Under the pieces are notes generated by a model. The model worked only from the letters and a program-made list of their open reading frames with translations. It was not told the origin of the DNA and did not search any database. A stretch of DNA of 64,000 nt from Escallonia rubra (taxonomy: Eukaryota > Streptophyta > Magnoliopsida > Escalloniales > Escalloniaceae), in the NCBI GenBank assembly GCA_033065855.1, contig JAVXUO010002326.1, positions 806,001 through 870,000 of the forward strand. The letters run 5' to 3'. The stretch's first letter is position 1; every line of letters begins with the position of its first letter. Shown here piece by piece: positions 47,501-59,036 of the stretch. A program made the translations under genes and the position numbers.

Positions 47501-50500
47501 ATGCCTTTGGTGTTTGTGTACAATTTCATCTATATGTGCTAGCCGCTTATGATGTTCTTCTACCTAGGTGATTGAGAAACCAGATGCAGTCGAGTTGGTC
47601 TCTGTTACTGGAGAGGTAAAATTTTGTAACGTCTCATTTAGATATGGGGACAGTGTCCCTTTTGTATTAAATGGGTTGGACCTTCATATCAAAGCTGGAG
47701 AGACGGTTGCTGTTGTTGGGCCGTCAGGAGGAGGGAAGACGACCCTGATGAAATTGCTTCTTCGCCTTTATGATCCTCAATCTGGTCCGTTTGTCAATTA
47801 AAAAAAAAAAACAATTTTTGCCTAGTTTAAAAATTGACCAAATGACATCAAGTGAGCCTTTGTTCCTTCTCTGTTGGCAGGTTGTATTCTAGTAGATAGC
47901 CATGATGTTCGAAATGTCCGACTGGAGAGTTTAAGGAGACATGTTGGTCTAGTATCACAGGATATAGTGAGTTAACGGCAACTGCTTGATGTTGTATTTG
48001 CTTCTTCTTGTTTGTGTTTAATTCAGTTGTTTCGGAATAGTGCATTCCTTTAGCGTGGGCAGTTAAGTTCTAAACTTTGGACTATCTAACTAGTAATTAA
48101 TTATTTGTCCTCATAATTTTTCTTATGAAACAGAAGATAAAGAAATTTACACACACGCACACGTATGTATTAGTACACACGCATATGTATATGTTAGAAA
48201 ATAGATATTAGCTATGATGTATGTGTCCTTATTTCTTAGTCAACCTCTAGGTTAATTATGTCATTGTAACTGGTTTTAGGTATTATATATAGTCACTGGT
48301 GTATTGTGTGCACTTTACAGCAAGATAGCACACAATTCAGCCACTTTGGTATTACTGTTATTTCTTATGGTTCTTATCCTTAAGCCATAAGACCCTAAAC
48401 TTTGAGTATGTATATATGCATTTAAAGCTATCATTCGCATGTGATATTTGAGGTGGAAATGGAATGTTAGGTACAACTTAGTCTGCACTTTTTTATATCA
48501 ACCTGTTGCTCTTTAGTGGAGGAAGGATACGGAGTTCAATTATGCTAATTTTCTATATTTAATACTGCAGATGGCAGACCTACATGAATTTGCAGCTTCG
48601 ATTCAGTTTGAATTTCTCTTGTTTCATATCATGCTTTTAGGGTTTTGTAGAAAAGATAAACTCTGAATGTGGAAAACAATACGGTTTTGTCAACTAGTTG
48701 AAGAAAGGCTTCAATTCGACTAATTATTATCTCAAGGTTCTAGAAATACAATAGAACCGAGAAAACTTATTGATGTTACAGGTCACTAGCATCCCTATGA
48801 ACTTCAAATTTGTCCAAGTAGATAAGAACATTTCAGCAGTGAGGCTCTAAGGAAACAATGGATGTTTTGGCATGCACCATTTAGAGTTTGTGTGCGTGTG
48901 CGTCTATATATATAGGGAGCTGATCCATTGCTCGCGCGGGCAATGGATCAGCTGTTGCCCGCGCAATCTGGCCGTCCACGCGGCCCTGTGGACGGCCTGT
49001 TTTTCGCCGTCTACTACATAATGTAGCGGACGGTAAAATACATAATGTAGCGGACGGCAGGAATCAAACAAGGGTAGATTAGAAACCTCTGGTAAAATGT
49101 CCCGCCCGTAACCCAGCAGATAAAGTACATTACATAGTCCGTTTTAGGGATTGGCGACTTACCCATTCAGTGACTTTGGCACTGGCCGTTCCCAAAATGG
49201 GTATTGTCGGGTCGGGTGAATTCAATAATAGACGCCAATGTAGCGGATGGCGAAATCTGACCCGCCCACAGGGCAGCGTGGACGGCCAGATCGCGTGGGC
49301 AACAGCTGATCCATTGCCTGCGCGAGCAATGGATCAGCTCCCATATATATATATATATATATATATATTACTCTAGACTTAAGTTACAGATATTCTTGTT
49401 CCTTGGGTTGTGTGTATTCAAGGATATGCAGAGGTCAAGTGAAATAATGTCTTTCCTAAAACTTGGTCATTTTGTTTTCCATTGCAGTTGACCTTGCAAG
49501 GTTTAACAGATTGTTTGTGCTTGACCTTGTAAGGTTTAACAGAATATGAAAAACGTAAAGTCAGGCTCCTTATGGACAGATTACCAGTTTTCCTGTTTGA
49601 ACTAAAAAAGTTTCTGTTTTTCTTTGTGTTAGTGTTTTCTGTTTTCTTTTAGGGTACGATGGATACAAGTAAAACAGAGAACACCTTATCCATGTTTTCA
49701 GGCCAAAAGCTGAGAAAAAATTGCTTTCGAGAATGTGAGTGTACAACCTACTATTTAAAAAAAGTAGTTAAAAATGAAAAGAGGCAAGACATATTGTAAT
49801 ATAGGGGGTCTTAAGAATTTGGTAAGGAGAAGCATGGTAAACCTAGAGATTTTTAGTTAATTTCAGAAGCCTGAAGAGAAAGAAGGGCAGATTTTATAGT
49901 TAGGAGGCTTACTAATATATGATGCATTGACTGTTAGTACGCAAGGATGTACATACAGGCAAAGTTTAGAGGCTAGAGTTCAATCTTTTTAGGAAGCACA
50001 AAGTAAAGCCTGTCCTTTCACATTCTAGTAATTTTCCCTGGGGATTGTGTTCCGTGTTCTAGATATTAAAAAATCATTTCCTTTTTCAGCTTTCTCCATA
50101 ATAATATTTCCTTGGCTCTTAGGAGACCTTTTAGGCTAGGAAGTCCATTTATGGTGACATTATTTCTAAAGAAAGATACTTGCCAATAGTCCCTTTTGCA
50201 GAATGTTGCTGGACTCGGCTTGAAAATCTACCTTTGCGAAGCAAGTTTTGGCAAGTATGCATTTTTTAACTCTTATTTTGTTTCTCAAAAAGCTTATAAG
50301 GTTCTTCCTGGGAAAGCCTTCTTTTAAATCCTTCTAGTGTCATAGTTATGCCAAAGAGACCTGAAGTCAGTTGACTTCTTTTGTAATATATCCAGTCATG
50401 AATTGGTCCAGCAGAATTTTGAACATGACAAGATTGCGGTGTGCATTAATTAGCTACTCAAAACCTTTATCATTGAAGTGTCATACGGCTAGAAGATTCT

Positions 50501-52419
50501 TGCAAGTTCAACATACCCCATTAGCTCAAGAAGTTGGTTGGTTGAAGTAATGAGAAGTTTTTTTTTCTTAATTCGAATTCTTCTGATTAAGCAAAAAAGG
50601 GATTTGCTTTTCAAGTCCACTGGTTTACCAAGAAAATAGTATTAGGGGCACTTTTAGCCTTGCACTTCACATTAAGATTTTGTGTTAAAGAATGCAGATT
50701 CACACTGTCCAGTCTTTGCAAGTCAGATGAACTTGAAAAAATAATTTCAATTGTGGACTTATGGATGACTGATTATGATGGATCAATTAGGGTGATTATG
50801 TGAAGATAGCCTGGAATGATAGATAGTTTCCCTTAATTTCAGGATGAGGTACAGTCGATGATGATATTTCCATGTGTTTGCATGTACACATACCTGTATG
50901 AGGAGTTAAATTTCATCTTACTACTGCTATATCGTCATACCGACCACAGAGTAACGCTAAGGTTGCCCCATCGTGAAAAGTAGGTCATGGGTTTGAATTT
51001 GCAAAAATAGGCTCCACAAAGTGGGGGTAAGGCTGCATCTAACCCCCCCCCCCTCTTTAACTGCTGACCACAAGGTATCTACTTGTGATGCTGCCTCTTG
51101 CCCATCACGAGCTTACTAGGAAGTAATTAATTTTGCAAAATATTCGATGCTTTAAGGCCTATATATACTCTGATTTATTGCCCCATGCTTGGCTGCTTTC
51201 AGATGTTAGATTTTCTGTGCATGTAATGAGTCGTACTAGTTAGCTGCAAAGACATGCTAATCGGAATTCTTTGACTCGGGGATTTTCTAAATCCTTCGTA
51301 CCATCTTCAAAAAGAAATTTTTGATAAGAAGGCAATTCATACAAATTTGAGCCAACTAGAATGGACGGTAAAGCTCTAGGATTGCACAAATTTTCCTCTG
51401 AAGTGCATAACAGAGACCATGTAAGATTATCTTGGCTTTGTGTTTTATTTGGTAAGAATGTCATAAAATGCTGCAATGAAGCCCTTTCTTTAAATGAGCT
51501 CGTGGTCTGAGGAAATGACTGTATGAACTTCTAGCTGGTTATTTTTTGTTACCTTAAGGTTCCATATGGTATTTGACTTTTCTTTCATTTATATTGCAAC
51601 TGCTTCAATGTTTTATTGGTCTAAGTTGTCTCAGAAAGAGTTGAGGAAATGTTTATCCTGTTAACTTCTGAAATTTCATCAGACACTATTTTCAGGGACA
51701 ATAGCTGAGAACGTTGGGTATGTGGATTTGATGACTAATATTGACATGGCGAGAGTTGAGCTTGCTGCACGAATGGCTAATGCAGCTGAATTCATAGAAA
51801 AACTTCCCAATCAGTATGCAACCAATATTGGACCTAGGGGCTCAATTCTAAGTGGAGGCCAAAGGCAAAGGTGTTATATCAAACCTAACATTATATTTGG
51901 TAGTGATAGATACTCTGATAGCTAGTAAAGAAGACTCTCATTTTTGTTCATATGAAGTACTTTGTTTTTGAATTACAAAGTGGAAATCACTTTGAAATGT
52001 CTACTTTCATTTGTTTTGCAATTTCAGACTGGCTATTGCGAGGGCGATCTATCAGAATTCATCCGTTTTGGTTTTAGATGAAGCAACTTCTGCTTTAGAT
52101 AGTAGGTCTGAATTATTGGTGAGGCAAGCTGTGCAACGTTTAATGGGAAACCACACTGTAAGGATAAAAAGTTTATCCATTTTCCTTTACATGCCCCTTT
52201 TGGGCTTGCTCTTTTTTCTCAAACGGGTCATGTGTCAGAGATTACTGATTTGTATTCATGTTCATCTTGTAGGTACTTGTCATTGCTCACCGTCTGGAAA
52301 CGGTTCTAATGGCAGGACGAGTTTTCCATCTAGAAGATGGCAAGCTGCAGGAAATATCTCGCTCGTCTCTGTTGGATGCTAAGCATGATCTATTTGAATC
52401 AGCTGGGCTCTCAATATAG
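38576..52419 (+). CDS. ABCB29: Plastid half-size ABC transporter, ABCB29-like (10 exons, complete)
   Basis: Exons: 38576-39163, 40647-40733, 40837-40944, 44705-44971, 46024-46107, 47568-47784, 47881-47966, 51683-51870, 52028-52157 and 52273-52419 (TAG). All have GT-AG borders and joining phases, giving 633 codons, the size of Arabidopsis ABCB29 (ATH12). The N terminus is Pro/Ser/Thr-rich and transit-peptide-like. A transmembrane domain fills about residues 80-360. The nucleotide-binding domain has Walker [10 protein letters not shown] (429-437), signature LSGGQ (535-539), Walker B VLVLDEAT (from 555) and H-loop His 591. A half-transporter must pair to work; the substrate in plants is not settled. 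Nothing is broken. Introns 3 and 7 are each about 3.7 kb and carry transposon debris. No other family fits as well. Confidence 0.93.
39320..39705. repeat. Duplicated blocks in ABCB29 intron 1
   Basis: 'ggtaaaggagctcttggaaa' (about 39320) recurs as 'ggtaaaggtgcttttagaaa' (about 39639) together with about 50 bp of following sequence. Between them lies a perfect 32-bp tandem repeat containing 'gatcgacttagtttgtaag' (39534-39565 and 39566-39597). Confidence 0.7.
41373..42460. mobile_element. Stowaway-like DNA element in ABCB29 intron 3
   Basis: The left edge reads actccttccgtcccgaaatt and the right edge ends ggagggagggagta, the typical CTCCCTCCGT-type ends of plant Tc1/mariner-related MITEs. At about 1.1 kb it is long for a Stowaway, so it may hold later insertions. 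No transposase seen. Confidence 0.4.
42562..43916. mobile_element. Possible older element with GTACCGG-rich ends, ABCB29 intron 3
   Basis: The left edge (catagttgtagataccgtacc) and the reverse complement of the right edge (catagttacaaaaaccata) are related, and both flanks are full of GTACC/CCGGTAC motifs. A smaller PIF-like MITE lies inside. The borders are tentative. Confidence 0.25.
43235..43733. mobile_element. PIF/Tourist-like MITE, 499 bp, in ABCB29 intron 3
   Basis: Inverted ends GAGTGTGTTTGGAT and TAGTGTGTTTGGAT, flanked by TTA on both sides (43232-43234 and 43734-43736), which is the PIF/Harbinger 3-bp duplication. The inside is GGGATTT-rich with no coding frame. Confidence 0.65.
44291..44370. 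repeat. SINE-like fragment in ABCB29 intron 3
   Basis: 'cgaagccttgtccc' followed by 'ttggggtcagctgcatga' matches a short dispersed motif (CCTTGTCCC...GGGGTCGGCTRCATGAATCC) that I associate with plant SINE families. Only about 80 bp is visible. Confidence 0.3.
46939..47170. repeat. 116-bp tandem duplication in ABCB29 intron 5
   Basis: Two adjacent units (46939-47054 and 47055-47170) share 'gcattcacttttgtgctttc' and the blocks on either side. Intronic, no coding content. Confidence 0.8.
48915..49342. mobile_element. MITE with about 80-bp inverted arms and hairpin tips, ABCB29 intron 7
   Basis: The arms start GGGAGCTGATCCATTGC on both strands and match for roughly 80 bp, including GTTGCCCRCGCRATCTGGCCG and GTCCACGC. 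Each arm also folds on itself: AGCTGATCCATTGC is followed within 8 bases by GCAATGGATCAGCT. The element sits in a TATATA run, so the target duplication is hard to read (TA is possible). Short open frames inside are not genes. Transcribed with the host intron, it could form a strong hairpin. Confidence 0.85.
50949..51056 (+). repeat. SINE-like (tRNA-derived) fragment, ABCB29 intron 7
   Basis: A box-B-like GGGTTTGAATTTG (about 50990-51002) is followed by 'gggggtaaggctgcatctaacccccccc', which resembles the GGTAAGGCTGCGTACA...ACCCCCC segment of plant Au-type SINEs. The tRNA head is degenerate. Confidence 0.45.
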
Positions 52420-54502
52420 TAGCCTCATAAAAAGTGATTGTCCTTTTGCTAGGAAAGTAAAGGTAGTGGTTTGCATCACTCCCACCTAACTTTTTTGGCC
52501 ATATGCTTCTTTATTGCATTAGTGCTTATGAAGAGGAGAGTGATCACTTATATGCAATTTCAGGCTTTCATCATACCTCGGGAAAATACTTCTGTTCTGA
52601 TCTGCGTTTTGACCTTGAAGCATTTTGCTTGTACTCATACAAGGCATCTAGGTAATTATTATGCTATAAATAGGAGAGGCTATTATGATTTGTACGCAGC
52701 TTTTATTTTAATTTGTTTCGACTTGATTTTGCTTCAGATAAAAAATTTTCCATGCCAAACAAGAAAACTAGATCTTTTTGGATGAATAGTTCCTGATTTG
52801 TGGTACTCTCACAAGGAAAGGTCCCAAAAAGCATAACTTGAACCGAGGCCTTCTGGTTAAATCAATTCCTGTTGCTGACATCAGTTGGGCTGAGGTTCGA
52901 TGGGGTTTACGTGTCATGTGCATTGATTCATCGTAGTGATGCTGTAAATAATTCAGTTCAGCAGGAATGACCAGAGAAATGCTTAATAATGTCAACCAGA
53001 AATATTGCATTATAACAATTAAGTCTTGTACAGAGATTAGCTAGGAGGGAATGGCGAAATCTGAAAAATGAAATTCTTTATGGCTCTGAACAAGTTTCAT
53101 GTGGCTAGATTAACTTGGATTTGAATGGGAAGGGGAAGCTTATTGGCCCGAGTAGGCTTCTTTTACAAGAATATCGCCATCTTTTGGCTGATTTCATCAC
53201 GTAATTAGGTGGAAATCTAGGAACTTTCATAGCACCTTGTTAGTTTTCCATCAATTCTCTCAAGAATGCATTTAATCTGTGCCGCTATTACATAATTCAA
53301 TGTCTGGTCTGTCTGGAAGCAGTAGTACTTTCTAAGGGATAGAATTGTTAGAGACAACTCCAATCTCAGTTGGAGTCAAGAGTAAATTTTCTTTTGCAAA
53401 TCCCTTACAGCTTTAGGAACTTTTTTAATGTAGGGTTTTTATGGAGCCTATCATTAGGAGACCCCTTCGTAAAAGGAAGTTGAGGTTTATATGGAGCTTA
53501 CCTTTAGGAGACCCCTTCGTAAGAGGGAAAAAGACAACTTAATTTTTTGATTTAGGATATCTCGAGATTGCGGTTACAAATTCCTTTTTAAGATTATTTG
53601 GTCTGCGTCCGACAGTTATCTGCTTTTTGTGGTTGCAGACTTTTTGTGGGTGTTCATATGGAAGATATGGAGATTACCATACACTGCTGCTAAAATAACT
53701 TGATTTTGTGAATCGAAGTTATTTCAGGTATCTGGATGAAATTGCTGTGGCATTATCTAGTTTGATTTGAAGTTTTAGTGTTCCAGTAAGAACTAATGAA
53801 AGGTTGGAATTGTGTAAGATTCACAGCGAACTATTTATTGGAATACACCCAAAACTATGGAAGGTCATTAGCATGAGAAGATTGAAAAGAAAACATGGCA
53901 ACGAAAGATTTCACGGGCTTGCTCATGCTATAGGCAACGCTGTAAGAATTGTCCTGCTGATTTCATTAAAGTTTTGTTATGGTTGAAGGTTCATTAATAC
54001 AGATAGAAATAGAAACAATTGTGAGAGATGAGCATCGTTCAACATGCCGGTGCCATTTGAATCTCATCTATGTCACTGCTGTTGAACTTTAATCAATGTA
54101 CTTAAAGTACTTACCAAGGATGGTGCACAAATAAGATTGACTGTAAATGCGGATTTAAAGTGTGAAAGTTTATAGGACCAGTACCAGCCTAAAAATTACT
54201 TAGTATTAATGGTTGTGGCATTGCTTTATTACCAGTATCTATCTGGTAACCAGATTTGCCAAAACAGATGCCATTAATTTGCTTTGGATTTGTTGACTCT
54301 CGAGTTCACGGGGAAGAGTGATAAGATTATGAGGTTCAAAGGTCTAATGCAGTCATTATGACATAATTAAGTTGCAAATCGGAGAGTCTTCACTAGTATT
54401 TACACACCACCATCAAACCCTTCTAGTAATCCTCCTTTTTTTTCCACCATAAAACCCTTTTTCAATCTCATTTCTCTCTCCATCAATCCCCAGTTCATAG
54501 CG
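52420..54502. other. Spacer between ABCB29 and the first MADS gene
   Basis: Starts with the likely 3' untranslated region of ABCB29. A 50-bp tandem duplication containing 'ttaggagaccccttcgtaa' lies at 53431-53480 and 53481-53530. The last about 100 bases before the MADS start resemble the flank of the second MADS gene. No other gene seen. Confidence 0.45.
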
Positions 54503-55192
54503 ATGGTGAGGTCAAAGGTAAATCTCGAATACATTGAAAATGATTCTCGCAGGAAATCATGCTTCAACAAGAGGAAGAGAGGGTTGATGAAGAAGGTTCA
54601 CGAGCTCAGCACCCTATGTGATGTTGACGCATGCGCCATACTTCTCGGTCAAAACAAACAGGATCCCGAGGTCTGGCCGTCAAGTTTGGACGCCCGACGC
54701 GTTATAGCCAACTTCCGAAGCATGCCACATTATCAGCAGAAGATGGCAACCCAAGAAAGTTTTATCGGTGAGCGGATTAGGAAGTTTGAAGAAAAGCACA
54801 TACAACAGCGGCGCAAGAATCGCCAAACTGCCTTAAATTGCCTCGTGTCCGAGTGCCTGGCTGGTCGACACTTGGATCAGTTTGACCTCAAAGATCTAAA
54901 CGACATAGGCTGGATGTCGGTACGTAAGATTGGTGACATTAGCAGGAGAATTCGACAGCTTAAAAGTGAGAGACAAGGAGAAACTGGCACTGAGGTGGCT
55001 AGTGTAACTTCAGTGATGCCTATGAATGCGAGTCTTACACATGCTGCGAACTCTTACCAACCAAGAACGGGTCCTGTGCTGAATCCTGATCTGCGGCCAG
55101 GCTTAGGCATGAGTAGGACACTGATGCAGCGTGGCTTAGGCTACAGTGCTTATACAAGTGATGGTCCGGGGCCTAGCGCTATCTATCCTTGA
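54503..55192 (+). CDS. Type I (M-gamma) MADS-box protein, AGL80-like, copy 1
   Basis: A single-exon gene of 229 codons. The MADS domain fills residues 1 to about 60 (RRKSCFNKRKRGLMKKV and ELSTLCDVDACAILLG), followed by PEVWPSS, a mark of the M-gamma/AGL80 group. A charged helical region (about residues 80-165) and a loose C terminus ending PGPSAIYP follow. There is no keratin-like K domain, as expected for type I. In Arabidopsis, M-gamma proteins act in the nucleus in central cell and endosperm development, usually paired with M-alpha partners; the role here is inferred. The start ATGG is well placed and the 5' flank is CT-rich. It is a tandem partner of the gene at 58299. Confidence 0.9.
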   Translation: MVRSKVNLEYIENDSRRKSCFNKRKRGLMKKVHELSTLCDVDACAILLGQNKQDPEVWPSSLDARRVIANFRSMPHYQQKMATQESFIGERIRKFEEKHIQQRRKNRQTALNCLVSECLAGRHLDQFDLKDLNDIGWMSVRKIGDISRRIRQLKSERQGETGTEVASVTSVMPMNASLTHAANSYQPRTGPVLNPDLRPGLGMSRTLMQRGLGYSAYTSDGPGPSAIYP

Positions 55193-56343
55193 ACTTTCAT
55201 TGACAATGTGCTTTCTTTAGCTGACTAGTTATCCACATCCTGTCTTGATCCTTCTCCTTTTTCTGGTTCTATTTTTGTTGTTGTTGGTTCAATTTTCATA
55301 ATTAGGTTGTCTCTTAATTCACATTCAGCTTCTTTGTAATGAGCCACAGTATGTAATATGTGATGTTTCCTGTTAAATAGTTGATGATGTTCCCTTAACT
55401 CACAGTAGGTATAAGTAGTTGGTATGCGCTAGCAAATTCAACTCGTGTGCATCAGTCATCTTTGATCCAGACATAATTTGCCTTGTACGAGTACTCTCAT
55501 ATTCTTGTACGTTCTTTCAATAAAAAGAAAGATGTTTTTGTAATGTTTATACCATTCGTGGTGCGATTCATAAATGTCATTCTTGATCGATACTTAACTT
55601 TGCTTGAATCTTCGGTGATTTATTCATTTCTTTCTTAACATCTAATAATTGCTTAATTCTATTTCCAAACTGCTTCCTTGAATATTCGAGGCAATTCTCA
55701 AAGTTTTAGACTAAAAAGTTGTGAAAACATTTAACCTTCACATACAGCCCCTTAAAGGCACAAAAAACCCGACAAAAAAAAATTGATTAACTACAACTAG
55801 GATTCCTATTGTAAAAGACCTTTGTTGTAATCTAAAAGTATCGCTAAATACATTTTAACGATAAAACTTATCAGTATAGCATTTAGCAACAGCTAGCGAC
55901 AAAATACTTTTAATAACGACAATTTATTGTCTTTGTCCCGTGACAGTCAGTTAGTTGCACCAATAGCCTTTGGACATACACACATCCATGCCGATTCCTT
56001 AATAATGCAAAATTTCGGTGGCGTGCGGGGACATCATTGGGGTGGAATCCATAGTTGTGCATGCTGATATTCGACTGAGAATTGTAGGTACATGGGCTCT
56101 GGGCAAGCTGTATGAAAAATAGAAGACTTTCCATATAGAGGACCTCGTGTGGAGATCATCTGCCAAGAGACCTGCTTCTGCTGTATCCCTTGATATAATA
56201 ATGTCAGTCTCCTCAGTTAGCAGCCCTTACGTTACTGTTTATCCTTGGCCATTGTTCAAGGGAAATATCTTTCTTTATTATTTTTTGATGCGGTTCAGGA
56301 AGTTTCAAGTGGACTAGAGTAACTGGGGGGTGACCGGGGGATG

Positions 56344-56522
56344 GGGATCAAGATCCTTTGCTGTACAACAGGTGCTGTACAACCTTTAGTGACAAAAATT
56401 GTCACTGAAAGTATTTTGTCACTGTTACGGAAATTTATAATAACAAATTTTTGTCACTAAAAAATATTTAGCGACATTTTCTTGGTACACCACCTCTGCT
56501 GTACAACAGAGGATTTTGATCT
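56344..56522. mobile_element. Small MITE with palindromic ends, about 178 bp
   Basis: The left end gatcaagatcctttgctgta and the right end reversed, agatcaaaatcctctgttgt, are inverted copies, and each end contains its own near-palindrome around CTGTTGTACAGCAG. The centre has repeated TTTGTCACT and TTTAGCGACA motifs. No coding content. Confidence 0.6.
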
Positions 56523-58170
56523 GGGGGTGGACAAGCCTGTTGATAACATAGTATCCTTTCGGGTACTCAGGCACCACTTTAACTCTTTAAGTTTATGACG
56601 CCATCCTTTTCCAGATTGACAAGCAAATCACTTGAGGAATGTGGACGAATAAACAAAGCTCTGCTGCAGCATATACAAACTAGCTTTGACTAGTTTATTG
56701 TTAGAAAATATTAGGGGCGTTTGACTCTCTTTTTTTTTTGCTCTTTTTTGGCCTACTTTTAAAATTTGGCAAAAGTGCAACAAAAGTTAGTTTCCAGTTT
56801 AATATTACCATCAAGTTCCGTGTTGATGAATTTGTCAATAGCTTCAAGCGCCTCTAGTGCATCTGACTCGAATAGTACATCACAACCCGTTTGTAATATC
56901 GAGTTGGGCCTTTTCTCATAAGAATTCAGCTAAAGCGCACAGATAGAAATAAAAATTCAGGAACTTCTTCTTACACAGCAATTTTCTTATGGATCCATTT
57001 AGTTTATATTGCTTTTACATATCTCTAGTACTTCATGGTTTTTCTATGTTACGGATCATTTGGTTGGCCACTCTTCCTCAACGACGGCCTTAGAAACGTT
57101 GCTGCTACCGTCTAAACACATCTTCAATATTAATGTACTGTATATTTTGGCAACTAAAAAAGAAAAAACCGTACAAAAGTGGTCCTTCGAACAATTTGAT
57201 TATGCGAATGGACTTCTCTATATCAGCTCAATCCTAGTAATCTGGAGTAAATTGCCAGTAATTCTTTTTAGTTGACTCGTTTAGATTTCATTTTGATATG
57301 AAGTTTCAGTGTTTCAACGAGAAAATAGTGACAAAAAAGAATTAAAGGCACGACTCATTAGAATTGTTTTAAAATGAAGAATTCTTGTGAACCATGTAAT
57401 TGATTAATAGAAAGACACGGGGTCATTTGAAAAACATTAGTATGCAAAGATTATAATGAAAAGACATCGTTGTACTTTTCAAATTTAATCATGGGGCAAT
57501 AAATGTTTTATTTATTCATAAAAGAACTTACCTGGAACACATGTGATCCAATACCACCGCGACAGTTGTTTTCTTTGATAAAAATTGTGTGTGGATATGC
57601 ATTTAATCTAACTGAATTGCTTTTTGGGTACTTTATTATGAGTATCTGGTGTCCAGATTGATTAGTAATTGCACAAATTAATAAAAATACCAATTTCTTT
57701 TCGTTTTTCTATGAACATGAGCAAAAATAGTAGAGGTCTGGATTGGCAACAAACAGGTAGTAGGAATATAGTTTATAGTAGCGGCATCAATTAAAAATCA
57801 ACAATCATATTTAGCGGCTATATGATAAGTTGTAAGTTCGTCTCACGATTCGGATTGCAACCAAAATATCTTTGTAACAACGTACAAAAGACCCGACTAT
57901 ACAAAACTATATACAAATGCTACACAAATTAAGATATAGCAGGGCCTATGATGGTGCATTGTGGCATGTTTATATTTTTGAAATGCTTTAACCAATTTTT
58001 TTCTTCTTTTTTTTGAAGTGCTAGTCAACTGGCATAGGTTTGAAGCAGTAGCTAGAGTCAAAACCAACTAGGCATGCCAGATTTTGTCAATAAATTATAA
58101 GATGGTTCAAACATGTAGCAGTGATGAAGCTACAATTAATTCTTACAACGCATGGCCGGAATCCCCTGCT

Positions 58171-58180
58171 ATTTATATGC
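58171..58180 (+). promoter_or_regulatory. TATA-like box of MADS copy 2
   Basis: ATTTATATGC lies about 120 bp before the start codon. The equivalent position before copy 1 reads tatttacacac, a weaker match. Confidence 0.35.
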
Positions 58181-58298
58181 AGAAACTGTTTTGGCCAAGA
58201 ATTCCATCATCAAACTCTTCTGATAAGCCTCACTTTCTTCCACCGTCGACCCCTTTTAGTCCCATTTTCACCCTCTTAACAGCCCCCTTTCCAAAGCC

Positions 58299-59036
58299 AT
58301 GGTGAGGAGCAAGGTGAACCTTGAGTACATTGCAAACGATTCTCGCAGGAAATCATGCTTCAGAAAGAGGAGGAGAGGGCTGATAAAGAAGGTTCAGGAG
58401 CTCAGCACCCTATGTGGTGTTGATGCATGTGCCATTCTTTTCGGTGAGAACCATCATGATCCCGAGGTTTGGCCAACAGCTTTGGAGGCCCAACGAGTTA
58501 TAGCCGACTTCCGAAGGATGCCACACCATCGGCGAGGCCACAGGATGGCAACCCAAGAAAGTTTTACCACTGAGCGCATCACCAAGTTTGGAGAGAAGCA
58601 CAAGAAACTACAGAGCGACAACCGCCAGATTGCTCTGAATTGCCTCATGTCCGAGTGCTTGGCTGGTCAGAGCTTGGACTCTATCGACTTCAGGGACGCA
58701 TACGACATCGGCTGGAAGGCCAACAGCAAGATAGGTGACATTGCTAGGAGAATCGCACAGCTTAAAGAGGAGAACCTTCGTCGTCAGGGTGTGGCGCCGA
58801 TGAATGGCACGAGCAATGTAACAAATGGCGCAGAGGTGATGAGCATGACACCGGAGGAAATCGTGCCTATGCACTATTTGAGTCCTCCTATGAATACTGC
58901 AAACCAGTACCAGCCAACAATGGATTGTGTGCTGATCCCTAACGTGCAACCTGGCTTCGGCTACAACGAGTCTATGCCTCCACTGCCATACGCTTATAGC
59001 AGTGATGCTCCAGGGCCTAGCTCTATCTATCTTTGA
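58299..59036 (+). CDS. Type I (M-gamma) MADS-box protein, AGL80-like, copy 2
   Basis: A single-exon gene of 245 codons, clearly a tandem paralogue of the gene at 54503. MVRSKVNLEYI, NDSRRKSCF, KKVQELSTLCGVDACAILFG and PEVWPTALEAQRVIADFRRM run in parallel with copy 1, as do MATQESF, LNCL.SECLAGQ, DIGW, IGDIARRI and the C-terminal PGPSSIYL. Differences include a longer middle part (RHHRRGH-like insertion near residue 78) and a longer C terminus. About 90 bp of 5' flank is also alike. The spacing and single-exon form fit local duplication of an M-gamma gene. Both copies look intact, so both may be expressed; expected site female gametophyte or endosperm, by family. Confidence 0.9.
   Translation: MVRSKVNLEYIANDSRRKSCFRKRRRGLIKKVQELSTLCGVDACAILFGENHHDPEVWPTALEAQRVIADFRRMPHHRRGHRMATQESFTTERITKFGEKHKKLQSDNRQIALNCLMSECLAGQSLDSIDFRDAYDIGWKANSKIGDIARRIAQLKEENLRRQGVAPMNGTSNVTNGAEVMSMTPEEIVPMHYLSPPMNTANQYQPTMDCVLIPNVQPGFGYNESMPPLPYAYSSDAPGPSSIYL

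Larger units (their letters stand above)
55193..58298. other. Spacer between the two MADS genes
   Basis: AT-rich. It holds a small MITE at 56344-56522 and a TAGCGACAAA-type motif cluster near 55840-55925. The final stretch is the promoter of the second MADS copy. Open frames such as 57009-57275 have no recognisable domain. Confidence 0.45.

Noticed and set aside
49170-49376. Open frame of 68 codons in ABCB29 intron 7
   Set aside because: It overlaps the MITE and ends in the TA microsatellite.
57009-57275. Open frame of 88 codons between the MADS genes
   Set aside because: No domain, AT-rich, and no promoter or conserved match recognised.
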